Assembly: GCA_041319085.1 (NCBI GenBank)
Contig: CP101033.1
Location: forward strand, 3,739,501-3,803,500
Direction of reading: 5' to 3'
Origin: Aeromonas veronii
GTDB taxonomy: Bacteria > Pseudomonadota > Gammaproteobacteria > Enterobacterales > Aeromonadaceae
DNA: 64,000 nt
How positions within the stretch are numbered: the stretch's first letter is position 1; every line of letters begins with the position of its first letter. The notes beneath the pieces were generated by a model. The model was not told the origin of the DNA. It made no database searches and saw nothing but the letters and a program-made list of their open reading frames with translations. A program made the translations under genes and the position numbers. Below are positions 50,878 through 60,690 of the stretch, in pieces.

Positions 50878-52239
50878 ATGCGTAAACCTCTTTCCATGCT
50901 CAGTGTGCTAGCCCTCAGTGTCGGTATCGCCATGTCTGCGGCCCCTGCTCAGGCTGCACTGCCTTCCCTGTTAGGCTCAAATCAGGAGATGCCCAGCCTG
51001 GCGCCTGTTCTCGAACAGGTCACCCCGGCGGTGGTCAATATCTCGGTTTCTGGCAAAAAAATTACCCGTCAGCGTCTGCCGGAGCAGTTCAAGTTCTTCT
51101 TCGGCCCCAACATGCCCGATGAACAGGTGAGCGAGCAGCCGTTCCAGGCGCTCGGCTCCGGTGTCATCGTCGATGCCAAGAAGGGTTACGTGATCACCAA
51201 CGCCCACGTGGTTCACGAGGCGGACGAGATCAAGGTCAACCTGAAGGATGGTCGTGAATATGCGGCCAAGAAGATCGGTGAAGACAAGCAATCCGACATC
51301 GCCCTGCTGCAAATCAAGGCGGAAGATCTGGTGCAGATCAAGTTCGCCGACTCCGACGAGCTGCGGGTGGGTGACTACGCGCTGGCCATCGGCAACCCGT
51401 TTGGTCTGGGTCAGACCGTCACGTCTGGTATCGTCAGCGCGCTGGGTCGCAGCGGCCTCAACATCGAGAATCTGGAGAACTTCATCCAGACCGATGCGGC
51501 CATCAACTCCGGTAACTCCGGCGGCGCCCTGCTCAACCTGCGTGGTGAGCTGATCGGTATCAACACCGCGATTCTGGGCCCGAACGGCGGCAACATCGGC
51601 ATCGGCTTTGCCATCCCCTCCAACATGGTGCGGGATCTGACCGAGCAGATCGTCAAGTACGGTGAAGTGCGCCGCGGCCAGCTGGGGATTACCGGCACCG
51701 AGCTCACCTCCGACATCGCCAAAACCTTCGGCTACAACAAGAAGGATGGTGCCTTCGTCAATCAGGTCATGCCTGATTCGGCGGCAGACAAGGCGGGCAT
51801 CAAGGCCGGTGATATCATCGTCAGCATCGATGGCAAACCGGTTCGCTCCTTCGGTGAGCTGCGCGCCAAGATCGCCACCATGGGCGCTGGCAAGCAGGTC
51901 GAACTGGGGCTGATCCGCGATGGCAAGTCTCAAACTGCCAAGGTGACCCTGAAGCAGGCCGATGACAGCGAAGTGCGCGCCAGCGCGCTGCATCCGGCAC
52001 TGGAAGGGGCCAAGCTGAGCACCACTACCGATCCGGTCTCCGGCGTCGCGGTGGCCGACATTGATCCTAGCTCTCCGGCCGCCGCTTCCGGCCTGCAGAA
52101 GGGTGACATCATCATCGGGGTCAACCGCCTGCGCATCAACACCCTGGGCGAGCTGACCAAGGCGCTCAAGAACAAGCCTGACGTGCTGGCGCTCAACATC
52201 CAGCGCGGTGACTCCTCGCTCTATCTGGTGATCCGCTAA
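50878..52239 (+). CDS. degQ: Periplasmic serine endoprotease DegQ (DegP/HtrA family)
   Basis: 453 residues. Signal peptide to about residue 26 (ending AAPAQA), trypsin-like domain with catalytic His in ITNAHVVHEAD (near 108), Asp in QSDIALLQIK (near 138) and Ser in NSGNSGGALLNL (near 213), then two PDZ domains (about 265-350 and 370-450). It degrades misfolded periplasmic proteins. DegQ rather than DegP is chosen because degS follows directly. ATG 50878 gives the proper signal peptide with GGGAG upstream. Confidence 0.93.
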   Translation: MRKPLSMLSVLALSVGIAMSAAPAQAALPSLLGSNQEMPSLAPVLEQVTPAVVNISVSGKKITRQRLPEQFKFFFGPNMPDEQVSEQPFQALGSGVIVDAKKGYVITNAHVVHEADEIKVNLKDGREYAAKKIGEDKQSDIALLQIKAEDLVQIKFADSDELRVGDYALAIGNPFGLGQTVTSGIVSALGRSGLNIENLENFIQTDAAINSGNSGGALLNLRGELIGINTAILGPNGGNIGIGFAIPSNMVRDLTEQIVKYGEVRRGQLGITGTELTSDIAKTFGYNKKDGAFVNQVMPDSAADKAGIKAGDIIVSIDGKPVRSFGELRAKIATMGAGKQVELGLIRDGKSQTAKVTLKQADDSEVRASALHPALEGAKLSTTTDPVSGVAVADIDPSSPAAASGLQKGDIIIGVNRLRINTLGELTKALKNKPDVLALNIQRGDSSLYLVIR

Positions 52240-52265
52240 CACTCGGGTTGTTTGCCAACCCCTCT

Positions 52266-52299
52266 ATCACCCGCGGCCTTCACCGCGGGTGATTTTTAT
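52266..52299 (+). terminator. Terminator between degQ and degS
   Basis: ATCACCCGCGG-CCTTC-ACCGCGGGTGAT followed by TTTTATC, 27 bp after degQ. It suggests that degS has its own promoter. Confidence 0.82.
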
Positions 52300-52348
52300 C
52301 CACCGATAGTGTTATTCTCTGCGCGCAGCCTGTACGGATGAGAATGAC

Positions 52349-53473
52349 ATGAAAATTCCCCCTTTAGTCAGTTACTTGGGCAAGTCTGTCGGTTTTGGTT
52401 TGACCGTCGCGGCGCTGCTGTTGCTGCTGTTTCCCCATTTTCGCGGTGGTGCCCAACTGCCCGGCATCATCACCAATGCCCGTGAACTGAGTTTCTCCTA
52501 TGCCGCCCATCGGGCAGGCCCTGCCGTCGTCAACATCTATACCCGCAGCTTTGCCCCCAACCAGGGCAATCAGGGGGAACTGCGCCCGCAGGGGCTGGGT
52601 TCCGGCGTCATCATGAACCAGCGCGGCTATGTACTGACCAACTACCATGTCATCGCCGATGCCGACCAGATCATCGTTGCGTTGCAGGATGGCCGGGTCT
52701 TCAGCGCCGAGCTGGTCGGCACCGATCAGCTCACCGACCTCGCCGTGCTCTATATCGAGTCAGACAACCTGCCGGTGATCCCGCAGGATCCGGAGCGACT
52801 GCCAGAAGTGGGGGATGTGGTGCTCGCCATCGGCAACCCCTACAACGTCGGCCAGACCATCACCCAGGGCATCATCAGCGCGACCGGCCGTACCGGCCTC
52901 TCCAGCATGGGGCCCGACAGCAATGGCCGTCAGGATCTGCTGCAAACCGATGCCGCCATCAACGAGGGCAACTCGGGGGGGGCGCTGGTCAACGGCCGTG
53001 GCGATCTGGTGGGGATCAACACCGCTACCTATCACCTCAACGGCAATCAGGAGAGCTACGGCATCAGCTTCGCCATCCCCTACCGGCTGGCAAAACGGAT
53101 CATGGATGAGCTGATCGCCAACGGTCGGGTGATCCGTGGCTACCTCGGGATCTCCAGCGTCGAGATCAACCCCATAGTCGCGCGGATGATGAACCTCGGC
53201 GACCTGCGTGGGCTGGTGGTAGAGAGTCTGGATCCCAACGGCCCGGCGGCCAAAGGCGGCCTGCTGCGAGGGGATGTGCTGCTCAAGATCAACGGAGAAG
53301 CGATCAGTGGCGTGCGCAGCGCCATGGACAAGATTGTCGAGAGCCGCCCCGGTACCAAGCTGACCATCTCGATATTCCGCTCCGGCAAACCGTTGGAAGT
53401 GGTGGTCACCATAGAGGAAGACCTGCGCTATCAGCAGAAAATGGCTAGCGCGAGCGCCGCATCTACCAGCTAA
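52349..53473 (+). CDS. degS: Inner-membrane site-1 protease DegS
   Basis: 374 residues, about 20 longer than E. coli DegS (355), the extra part being mainly a C-terminal tail. N-terminal membrane anchor (about 10-28), protease domain with His (TNYHVIADAD near 95), Asp (LTDLAVLY near 130) and Ser (NEGNSGGALVNG near 210), and one PDZ domain (about 260-355). It senses misfolded outer membrane proteins and cuts RseA to release sigma-E. Confidence 0.95.
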   Translation: MKIPPLVSYLGKSVGFGLTVAALLLLLFPHFRGGAQLPGIITNARELSFSYAAHRAGPAVVNIYTRSFAPNQGNQGELRPQGLGSGVIMNQRGYVLTNYHVIADADQIIVALQDGRVFSAELVGTDQLTDLAVLYIESDNLPVIPQDPERLPEVGDVVLAIGNPYNVGQTITQGIISATGRTGLSSMGPDSNGRQDLLQTDAAINEGNSGGALVNGRGDLVGINTATYHLNGNQESYGISFAIPYRLAKRIMDELIANGRVIRGYLGISSVEINPIVARMMNLGDLRGLVVESLDPNGPAAKGGLLRGDVLLKINGEAISGVRSAMDKIVESRPGTKLTISIFRSGKPLEVVVTIEEDLRYQQKMASASAASTS

Positions 53474-53476
53474 AAC

Positions 53477-53500
53477 GCCGCTCCGGCTGTGGAGCGGCGG
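53477..53500. terminator. Hairpin after degS
   Basis: CGCCGCTCC-GGCTGT-GGAGCGGCG, 3 bp beyond the degS stop, without a clear T-run. The rest of 53501-53665, between the convergent degS and npr, has no supported feature. Confidence 0.5.
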
Positions 53501-53665
53501 CATGCTTGCCACGAGTGAAATGATATTGCTGAGGAGATAATCGCCCGAGACTCGGATTCATCGATACAGCAAGGAGGTCAACTATCTCCTGCTGCCATAC
53601 TGCGAATCCTGAATGATTGCACAGCAGATCATTGCATTGCGGATGAGCACAAAAACGAGCAGTGA

Positions 53666-53938
53666 CTACTCCTCGTTGAAGCCGGAGGTGAACAACTCCA
53701 CCACAGCGGCCAGGGCCTCGACCTCTTCGGGGCCCTCAACCTGTACTTCCACCTGCCGCCCTTGCGCAGAATCCAGCATCAGCAGGCCGATGATGCTGTC
53801 AGCATCGGCCTCCACGCCCTCTTCATTGCGCAGCAGCACGTGGGCATCGAACCCCTGCACCAGCTCGAACAGCATCATGGCCGGTCTGGCATGAATGCCC
53901 AGCTTGTTTTTCACTTCAACCGAGGCGGAAACAGTCAT
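53666..53938 (-). CDS. npr: Phosphocarrier protein NPr of the nitrogen PTS
   Basis: 90 residues. HPr-like fold with the phosphorylated His in LGIHARPAM (His16) and a second motif around [15 protein letters not shown], which replaces the Ser46 region of HPr. It carries phosphate from PtsP to PtsN. Last gene of the rpoN-hpf-ptsN-rapZ-npr series. Also called ptsO. Confidence 0.96.
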   Translation of the reverse strand: MTVSASVEVKNKLGIHARPAMMLFELVQGFDAHVLLRNEEGVEADADSIIGLLMLDSAQGRQVEVQVEGPEEVEALAAVVELFTSGFNEE

Positions 53939-53958
53939 CGGGTCGTCCTATTGGTCCG

Positions 53959-54825
53959 TCAGGATTGGGGGGCACTCTTGTCGAGTGTGCGGTGGCGGAT
54001 CTGCACGTTCTTGCCAAGCAAGCGGAACGCGCTGGCCAACCGTTCTGCGATAAAGACCGAGCGGTGCTGACCGCCGGTGCAACCGATGCCGACCGTGAGG
54101 TAGCTGCGATTGTTGCGCTCCAGATGGGGCAACCAGGTCAGCAGCATGTTTTCGATCTGCTGGGTAAACAGCATCACGTCAGCCTGCGCCGAGAGGTAGT
54201 TGGCGACCGGCTCATCCTTGCCGGTAAACGGCTTGAGCTCGGGGATCCAGTGCGGGTTGGGCAGGAAGCGGGCATCGAACACGAAGTCAGCATCTTTGGG
54301 AATGCCGTACTTGAAGCCGAACGACTCGAACACCAGCACCAGTTCGTTCTCTTTCTTGCCAAGCACCCGGGTCTTGATGAGTTCGCTCAGGTCGTGAATG
54401 CTGAGGGTGGTGGTGTCGATGCGCAGGTCAGCGGTCGAGGAGATGGGCGCCAGCAGGTGGGTCTCCTCCCGAATCGCCTCATCCAGCGACAGTTTGTTGC
54501 GTGACAAAGGGTGCAAGCGGCGGCTCTCGCCATAACGCTTGAGCAGGGTTGCATTATCTGCATCGAAAAAGAAACTGGAAAACTCCACCCGCCCTTCATT
54601 CCTCACCTGAGCCAGCAGATTTTCCAGTTTCTCCGGATCGCTCGGCAGGTTGCGCACATCGATACTGACAGCCAGCTTGTCATACTGGCTCTCGACCGAG
54701 ACAATTAGCTGGGGCAGCAGATTAACCGGCAGGTTGTCCACACAGTAGTAACCCAGATCTTCCAGCACTCGCAGGGCTACCGTTTTACCGGAGCCCGAAC
54801 GTCCACTTACCACGATTAACTGCAT
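53959..54825 (-). CDS. rapZ: RNase adapter protein RapZ
   Basis: 288 residues (E. coli 284). Walker [16 protein letters not shown] near 5-19, Walker B-like SSFFFDAD near 85, and C-terminal [17 protein letters not shown] near 253, which belongs to the domain known to bind GlcN6P and GlmZ RNA. In enterobacteria it directs RNase E to GlmZ and so controls glmS. Whether Aeromonas has GlmY/GlmZ cannot be judged here. Confidence 0.96.
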   Translation of the reverse strand: MQLIVVSGRSGSGKTVALRVLEDLGYYCVDNLPVNLLPQLIVSVESQYDKLAVSIDVRNLPSDPEKLENLLAQVRNEGRVEFSSFFFDADNATLLKRYGESRRLHPLSRNKLSLDEAIREETHLLAPISSTADLRIDTTTLSIHDLSELIKTRVLGKKENELVLVFESFGFKYGIPKDADFVFDARFLPNPHWIPELKPFTGKDEPVANYLSAQADVMLFTQQIENMLLTWLPHLERNNRSYLTVGIGCTGGQHRSVFIAERLASAFRLLGKNVQIRHRTLDKSAPQS

Positions 54826-54870
54826 CTTGTTCCCTCACGCCAAAACGGGTGTCGCATCCTTGGCCTGCGG

Positions 54871-55317
54871 TCAGGCCGAGGTCATGATCTGATAGAGCTC
54901 TTCATCGCTGGTTGCCTGACGCAGCTGGCGGCAGACCGCCTTGTCACCCAGCTTGGAAGCCATCAGAGAAAGGGTCTTGAGATGCTGCTTGCACTCGCTT
55001 TCAGGCACCAGCAAGGCAAACAGCAGGTCAACCGGTTGATTGTCGATGGCGTCGAAAGGAATAGGGTCGGCAAAGGTCATCAGGATCGCGGTTGGCGGGA
55101 ACTCATCGTCAATGCGACCGTGGGGGATTGCAATACCGGCACCGATCCCGGTACTGCCCATTTTTTCGCGGGCCAGCAAGCATTCGAACAGCGCCTGGCG
55201 GGAGGTGCCAAGGCGTTCGGCGGCCAGCTCGCTGATGATTTCGAGGGCGCGTTTCTTGCTGGTACAAGGGACTGCACTCTTGGTGCAGTCCCGACTCAGT
55301 ATGTGTTCAAGTTGCAT
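54871..55317 (-). CDS. ptsN: Nitrogen regulatory EIIA protein PtsN
   Basis: 148 residues. PTS EIIA type 2 domain; the phosphorylated His is in AGIAIPHGRID near 66. It receives phosphate from NPr and in E. coli regulates potassium transport and sigma-54-linked processes. Start 2 bp after hpf ends. Confidence 0.96.
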   Translation of the reverse strand: MQLEHILSRDCTKSAVPCTSKKRALEIISELAAERLGTSRQALFECLLAREKMGSTGIGAGIAIPHGRIDDEFPPTAILMTFADPIPFDAIDNQPVDLLFALLVPESECKQHLKTLSLMASKLGDKAVCRQLRQATSDEELYQIMTSA

Positions 55318-55319
55318 AG

Positions 55320-55607
55320 TTATTTTTTATTTAACTTATCTTTGTGCTTGATGATCTGCCTGTCCAGCTTGTCGAGCAAGATGTCTATCGCAGCATACAT
55401 ATCGGCATGTTCAGAGTTGGCAAACACTTCGCCACCGCTGACGTGCAATTTGGCTTCCGCTATCTGGTTCAGTTTTTCCACGCTAAGCACCACATGAACA
55501 TTGTTGATGTGGTCAAAGTGACGCTCGAGTTTGGCAAATTTGTTATTCACATAATCACGCAGAGCTTCGGTGATCTCGACATGGTGTCCGGTCAGGTTAA
55601 TTTGCAT
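55320..55607 (-). CDS. hpf: Ribosome hibernation promoting factor HPF (short form)
   Basis: 95 residues, the short type. MQINLTGHHVEITEALRDYVNNKFAKLERH is the conserved start. The beta-alpha fold binds the 30S decoding site and favours 100S dimers in stationary phase. It lies 21 bp after rpoN. Confidence 0.96.
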   Translation of the reverse strand: MQINLTGHHVEITEALRDYVNNKFAKLERHFDHINNVHVVLSVEKLNQIAEAKLHVSGGEVFANSEHADMYAAIDILLDKLDRQIIKHKDKLNKK

Positions 55608-55628
55608 AACATCATCCTTTTGTTTTGC

Positions 55629-57068
55629 CTAAACCAGGCGTTTGCGCTGATTGGAAGGTGGGATAAACAAGGATTCGCGATACTTAGCGATCGTGCGTCT
55701 CGCCACCATAATACCCTGTTCGGCCAGCAAATCCGCGATCTTGCTATCACTTAACGGCTTGGCAGGATTCTCTGCCGTCACCAGCTTCTTGATGAGCGCG
55801 CGAATTGCGGTCGATGAGCACTCTCCTCCTCCTTCGGTGTTCACATGGCTGGAGAAAAAAAACTTCAATTCGAAGATACCACGGGGGGTATGCATATACT
55901 TCTGGGTCGTCACCCGGGAGATGGTCGACTCATGCATCTCTACCGCTTCGGCGATGTCATTGAGCACCATCGGCTTCATCGCCTCTTCACCATACTCGAA
56001 AAAGCCCTGTTGCTGCTCAACAATGCAACTGGCCACTTTCAGCAGGGTGTCATTGCGACTCTCCAGGCTCTTGATGAACCATTTAGCGTCCTGCAAATGG
56101 GAGCGGATAAACTGGGTGTCGGTGCTGCTGCGGGCGTTGCGGGCCATGGCGGCATAGGTCTCGTTGACCCGGATGCGGGGAGCGGAGTCGGGATTGAGTT
56201 CAACGACCCATTTGCTGCCCTTTTTTATCACGGAGACGTCGGGGATCACGTACTGGGAGTCGCTCTGGATGATGCCGTTGCCGGGGCGCGGCTCCAGCAG
56301 CTGGATCAGGTCCAGCACCTCCTTGAGGTCGCTCTCCTTGAGTCGGGTCTTGCGGGCCAGGGTACGATAATCGCGGTTGCCGAGCAGCTCCATGTGCTCG
56401 AGGATCACCTCCTTGGCCTCATTGAGCCAGGGGGTCTGAGGATCATACTGCTCCAGCTGGATCAGCAGACACTCCTGCACCGAACGTGCGGCAATGCCGA
56501 CCGGATCGAAATGCTGCACCCGCTTGAGCACCGCCTCGACCTCATCGAGTTCCACCTCTACGTCATCGCTGGTGACGGCAACCTGGATATCCTCCAGCGC
56601 AACGGTCAAATAACCGGATTCATCGATGGCATCGATGATGGCGAGCGCGATGGCGGCATCCACATCGCTGAACGGGGTGAGCCGCATCTGCCACAGCAGG
56701 TAATCCTGCAGGTTTTCGGTGGTCTCTCCCTGATAGACGCTATCTTCCCCATCATGGATGGGGCCAGCACTCTGGGCGGTACCGGCGGAGTAGACGTCGT
56801 CCCAGGTGGAATCCACCGGCAACTCGTCCGGCATCTGCTCCTGGGCCATGGCATCGCTGGAATCCAGCTGGCTGGCATCAACCGGCGCTTCCGGGCTGGT
56901 CTCTTGCGCCTCGCTCTCTTCCTGCTCCAGCAGGGGGTTGTTTTCGAGCGCTTGCTGAATTTCCTGCTGAAGTTCCAGAGTGGAGAGCTGGAGCAGACGA
57001 ATCGCTTGCTGTAATTGCGGCGTCATGGTCAGGGACTGACCGAGACGCAACTGTAATGTCGGCTTCAT
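55629..57068 (-). CDS. rpoN: RNA polymerase sigma-54 factor
   Basis: 479 residues (E. coli 477). Gln/Leu-rich activator-binding region I ([20 protein letters not shown], 1-50), acidic region II (about 50-120), core-binding region, then the HTH and the RpoN box near 455-466, here [10 protein letters not shown] with Ile where many have Val. It drives nitrogen and flagellar genes with enhancer-binding activators. Confidence 0.98.
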   Translation of the reverse strand: MKPTLQLRLGQSLTMTPQLQQAIRLLQLSTLELQQEIQQALENNPLLEQEESEAQETSPEAPVDASQLDSSDAMAQEQMPDELPVDSTWDDVYSAGTAQSAGPIHDGEDSVYQGETTENLQDYLLWQMRLTPFSDVDAAIALAIIDAIDESGYLTVALEDIQVAVTSDDVEVELDEVEAVLKRVQHFDPVGIAARSVQECLLIQLEQYDPQTPWLNEAKEVILEHMELLGNRDYRTLARKTRLKESDLKEVLDLIQLLEPRPGNGIIQSDSQYVIPDVSVIKKGSKWVVELNPDSAPRIRVNETYAAMARNARSSTDTQFIRSHLQDAKWFIKSLESRNDTLLKVASCIVEQQQGFFEYGEEAMKPMVLNDIAEAVEMHESTISRVTTQKYMHTPRGIFELKFFFSSHVNTEGGGECSSTAIRALIKKLVTAENPAKPLSDSKIADLLAEQGIMVARRTIAKYRESLFIPPSNQRKRLV

Positions 57069-57133
57069 CTACGTCGGGATATCCTTATGTTCAGCGAGGC
57101 ACTCGTCAAAGGAAATGAAGGCATGCCCCCTTA

Positions 57134-57859
57134 CTATAGACTGAATTGATCGCCCAAATAGACGCGCTTGACCTGTTCATCGGCGAGGATGTCAGCCGGT
57201 GCACCTTCGGCAATCATCTTGCCATGGCTGACGATATAGGCCTTCTCACATACGTCCAGAGTCTCTCTGACGTTGTGGTCGGTAATCAAGACGCCAAGGC
57301 CCCTATCTTTCAGATGCTGAATGATCTTCTTGATGTCTATCACAGAAATCGGATCAACCCCTGCAAAGGGTTCATCCAGCAAAATAAAACGCGGCTCGGC
57401 CGCCAGCGCACGGGCGATCTCGACCCGACGGCGCTCACCGCCGGAGAGGCTCTGACCCAGATTGTCGCGAATGTGGGTGATGTTGAACTCTTCCAGCAAC
57501 TGCTGAACCTTGTCCTCACGCTCCTCGCGGCTCAACCCCTTGCGGGTCTGCATCACCCCCATCAGGTTGTCGAACACCGACAGGCGACGGAAGATGGAAG
57601 CCTCCTGCGGCAGGTAACCGATGCCGTTGCGAGCCCGCACATGCATGGGCTGCAGGCTGATGTCCTGATCGTCGATGGTGATGAGACCGGCATCGCGCTG
57701 CACCAGCCCGACGATCATGTAAAACGAGGTGGTCTTGCCCGCCCCGTTGGGGCCGAGCAGGCCGACAATCTGGCCGGTGCCTACTTCCAGGCTGACGTCA
57801 CTCACCACCATGCGGCGCTTGTAGCTCTTTTGCAGGCCCACTGCTTTTAACACTGCCAT
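57134..57859 (-). CDS. lptB: LPS export ABC transporter ATPase LptB
   Basis: 241 residues (E. coli 241). Walker [17 protein letters not shown] near 35-50, signature [16 protein letters not shown] near 139-154 and Walker [15 protein letters not shown] near 157. It powers extraction of LPS by LptFG. Last of lptC-lptA-lptB and 65 bp upstream of rpoN. Confidence 0.98.
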   Translation of the reverse strand: MAVLKAVGLQKSYKRRMVVSDVSLEVGTGQIVGLLGPNGAGKTTSFYMIVGLVQRDAGLITIDDQDISLQPMHVRARNGIGYLPQEASIFRRLSVFDNLMGVMQTRKGLSREEREDKVQQLLEEFNITHIRDNLGQSLSGGERRRVEIARALAAEPRFILLDEPFAGVDPISVIDIKKIIQHLKDRGLGVLITDHNVRETLDVCEKAYIVSHGKMIAEGAPADILADEQVKRVYLGDQFSL

Positions 57860-57871
57860 GGCTTATTTTCC

Positions 57872-58405
57872 CTACTTCTTCTGGTCGGCGGGCTTGTCGA
57901 AATTCTCTACCTGATCCGGCAGGAACACGGTTTTGACCCGCTGGCTCGGGCTCTTGCTCTCGGCAATCATCTTCTGTTTGACGATGTCGTAGCGGATCAG
58001 ATCGCCATTGACCTGGCTATCTTCCTGCTTGAGCTGACCGTTGCCAGTAATGGTCACCAGCCGGTTCTTCAGTTCGTAACGGATGGTGTTGCCGTGGGCA
58101 TTGACCGGCTTGCCGTTATCCAGGATCTGGAAGAAGGTGGCGGGTTTGCCGTAGGCAGTCATCACCTCGGCCCCTTTCTCGCCGGAACGGGTCACCACCA
58201 CCTTGTCAGCCTTGATCTTGATGGTGCCCTGATTGATGGTCACATCCTCTTCGAAGGTGATGCGGTTGTCCTGCATCTCGGCCACCTGCTTGACGGCATC
58301 GACGTAGACCTTCTCGGCAAAGTCGGACTCTTTGGCGGTCACTGCACCACACAACAATAGGGCTGCGAGGGCCAGATTAGCGTTTTTCATTGAAATAGAT
58401 GGCAT
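57872..58405 (-). CDS. lptA: LPS transport periplasmic bridge protein LptA
   Basis: 177 residues from the ATG at 58405. Signal peptide (NANLALAALLLCGAVTA) then an OstA-type beta-jellyroll with QGTIKIKADKVVVT and YGKPATFFQ segments as in E. coli. It forms the filament between LptC and LptD. The alternative ATG at 58390 (MKNANLAL) gives a more typical signal peptide but has no visible ribosome binding site; the gene overlaps lptC either way. Confidence 0.93.
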   Translation of the reverse strand: MPSISMKNANLALAALLLCGAVTAKESDFAEKVYVDAVKQVAEMQDNRITFEEDVTINQGTIKIKADKVVVTRSGEKGAEVMTAYGKPATFFQILDNGKPVNAHGNTIRYELKNRLVTITGNGQLKQEDSQVNGDLIRYDIVKQKMIAESKSPSQRVKTVFLPDQVENFDKPADQKK

Positions 58406-58937
58406 GGCCTTGATCCAGTAACTCAAAATATTTGCGGTCCAGATGGCCCTTGAGGCCAACCCCTTGGGTCTGGAAATCCCGACCCAGAATGTTCACTTCC
58501 CGGTTGCTGCGCACATCCTGTGTCACCAGATCCAGCTCCAGATAGGGGGTATCCAGTGTGGAGATGAAGGAGGTGGGCAGCAGACCATCCAGATGCACCT
58601 TATCCCGCAGGATGACGTTGTCGCCGGTGTTGAGCACGCCGGTTTCGGCGGTCACCTTCCACTCGGCGGTACCCTGATCGTCATACATGTAGACCACCGG
58701 CTTGTCGAAGGTGGCCTGCTCGAGGATCTGATAATACTCGGCGTAGGTCGACTCCAGCCGCTCGGTGCGCTTGCCGTTGATATCAAAACGGGTGGTCACC
58801 AGATCTTTGGCGACAAAATCCGGCTGATAGTTTTCGATTTTGACGGTGCTCTCCGGCACCAGCTCAACCTTGCCCAGCTGCCAGGCAACCAGCGCAACCA
58901 GAAACAGCAGGGCAAACAACAGGGTCTGTCTGCTCAT
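58377..58937 (-). CDS. lptC: LPS export membrane protein LptC
   Basis: 186 residues (E. coli 191). One N-terminal membrane helix (about 5-22) and a periplasmic jellyroll domain with YMYDDQGTAEWKVTAETGVLN. It receives LPS from LptFG and passes it to LptA. Overlaps kdsC by 4 bp. Confidence 0.96.
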   Translation of the reverse strand: MSRQTLLFALLFLVALVAWQLGKVELVPESTVKIENYQPDFVAKDLVTTRFDINGKRTERLESTYAEYYQILEQATFDKPVVYMYDDQGTAEWKVTAETGVLNTGDNVILRDKVHLDGLLPTSFISTLDTPYLELDLVTQDVRSNREVNILGRDFQTQGVGLKGHLDRKYFELLDQGHAIYFNEKR

Positions 58938-59491
58938 ACCGAGGCCTCGGGCTGATAATCGTCATGGCCCTGCGCCTGCAAAATGAGGTCACACACCTCG
59001 CGCACCGCGCCCATGCCACCGCCAAGCCGGGTCACCATATCGGCACGGCTCAGCACCAGCGGATGGGCATCAGCCACCGCGATACCCAGGCCACAGGCGG
59101 CCATCACCGGCAGATCGATGGTGTCATCGCCCATATAGGCGGCCTGTTCAGCAGTCAGCCCCAGCTTGGCCAGCAGCGCTTCGAAGTGAGGCAGCTTTTT
59201 ATCAGCCCCCTGCACAACATGAGCCACCCCCAGGCTTTTCATCCGATCGCTGACGATACGGGAGTTGCGCCCGGTGATGATGGCGATCTCGATCCCGGCA
59301 TTGAGCAACGCTCGCATGCCCGCACCATCGCGGGTACAGAAGGTTTTCAGCTCTTCGCCGTTGTTTCCCATGTAGATGAGGCCGTTGGAGAGCACCCCGT
59401 CCACATCGCACACCAGCAGGCGGATTTGCGCCGCCTTCTCAAACTGGCTGCGCGTCACCGGACCATAGAGGGTCGGTACGTTTTGCATCAA
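58934..59491 (-). CDS. kdsC: 3-deoxy-D-manno-octulosonate 8-phosphate phosphatase KdsC
   Basis: 185 residues. HAD phosphatase with the nucleophile motif VCDVDGVLSNG near 28-38, IITGRNS near 75 and MGDDTIDLPVM near 121. It removes phosphate from KDO-8-P for lipid A core synthesis. Overlaps kdsD by 4 bp. Confidence 0.97.
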   Translation of the reverse strand: MMQNVPTLYGPVTRSQFEKAAQIRLLVCDVDGVLSNGLIYMGNNGEELKTFCTRDGAGMRALLNAGIEIAIITGRNSRIVSDRMKSLGVAHVVQGADKKLPHFEALLAKLGLTAEQAAYMGDDTIDLPVMAACGLGIAVADAHPLVLSRADMVTRLGGGMGAVREVCDLILQAQGHDDYQPEASV

Positions 59492-60483
59492 ATGACTCCG
59501 GCTTTCAGCAGGTCGTGCATGTTGAAGGCGCCGAGTGGGCGTTTCTCTTCATCCACGACCAGTAATCCGTTGATTTTTCTCGTTTCCATCAGCTTGACGG
59601 CTTCCGCAGCCATCATCTCTGGACCTACGGTAACACAGTTGGCCGTCATCACACGGCTGATGGGGGTGTGATGGATATCGATCTGCTGGTCAAGAATGCG
59701 GCGCAAGTCGCCATCGGTAAACAGCCCGGCCAGCAGGCCATTGCCATCGACCACCGCCGTCATACCGAGCCCCTTGCGGCTCACTTCCAGCAGCGCCTGG
59801 CTGATGGTGGCATCTATCCCCACCCGGGGCAACAGCTCGCCACTGTGCATCAGGTCGCCGACCCGCAGCAACAGACGCTTGCCGAGCGACCCGCCCGGGT
59901 GAGAGAGGGCGAAGTCATCGGCGGTAAAACCGCGCGCTTCCAGCAGGGCGACCGCCAGGGCATCGCCCATCACCAGGGTTGCCGTGGTGCTGGAAGTGGG
60001 TGCCAGCCCCAGCGGGCAGGCCTCTTTTTCCACCTTGATGCACAGGTGCACGTTGGCCTCTTTGGCCATGGTAGAGGCCGGATTGCCGGTCATGCAGATG
60101 AGCGGAATACCACGGCGCTTGAGTACCGGCAGCAGGGCCAGGATTTCGTCGCTCTCGCCGGAGTTGGAGATAGCGATGATAAGGTCGCCGCTGGAGATCA
60201 TCCCCAGATCGCCGTGACTCGCTTCTCCCGGGTGGAGGAAGAAGGCCGGCGTACCGGTGCTGGCGAGGGTGGCGGCGATCTTGCTACCAATATGACCCGA
60301 CTTGCCCATGCCGGTGACCACTATCTTGCCACCGCAGCGCAGCACCATCTCGCACGCCTGGTCGAAGGCGTCGTTCAGATACTGATAGAGTCCATCAATG
60401 GCTTGCTTTTCTGTGTCCAGCACCGCGCGGGCACTGCGACGAAAATCGAACAGTTCAGACACTTTCTCAGGCTTTACAGACAT
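59488..60483 (-). CDS. kdsD: Arabinose-5-phosphate isomerase KdsD
   Basis: 331 residues. N-terminal SIS domain (VVTGMGKSGHIGSKIAATL near 55) and two C-terminal CBS domains (about 210-330). It makes D-arabinose 5-phosphate from ribulose 5-phosphate for KDO. First gene of kdsD-kdsC-lptCAB; E. coli has yrbG before it, absent here. Confidence 0.96.
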   Translation of the reverse strand: MSVKPEKVSELFDFRRSARAVLDTEKQAIDGLYQYLNDAFDQACEMVLRCGGKIVVTGMGKSGHIGSKIAATLASTGTPAFFLHPGEASHGDLGMISSGDLIIAISNSGESDEILALLPVLKRRGIPLICMTGNPASTMAKEANVHLCIKVEKEACPLGLAPTSSTTATLVMGDALAVALLEARGFTADDFALSHPGGSLGKRLLLRVGDLMHSGELLPRVGIDATISQALLEVSRKGLGMTAVVDGNGLLAGLFTDGDLRRILDQQIDIHHTPISRVMTANCVTVGPEMMAAEAVKLMETRKINGLLVVDEEKRPLGAFNMHDLLKAGVI

Positions 60484-60517
60484 AAAGGCACAGCTCCGGG
60501 CCGAAATTAGCTGCGGG

Positions 60518-60523
60518 ATTATA
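60518..60523 (-). promoter_or_regulatory. Candidate -10 element of the kdsD operon
   Basis: Perfect TATAAT on the minus strand, about 35 bp upstream of the kdsD start, preceded by a T-run. No good -35 hexamer was found at 16-18 bp. It lies in the 207-bp divergent region between kdsD and mlaF, in which I found no gene. Confidence 0.45.
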
Positions 60524-60690
60524 AAAAAGTCTGCCCGGATAAGCGAATCGGATGGTAAGTCCCGCTCTCAATAACGCTCTTTGTTGCAGAAAACTGTCGT
60601 GCAAATGGGCTGGCGGCCTGTTCAATAGTTGTTCCTTGCTGTTGCTTAGACCTAGACTACCCCATAAAATTCGCACCTCATTTACACCGG

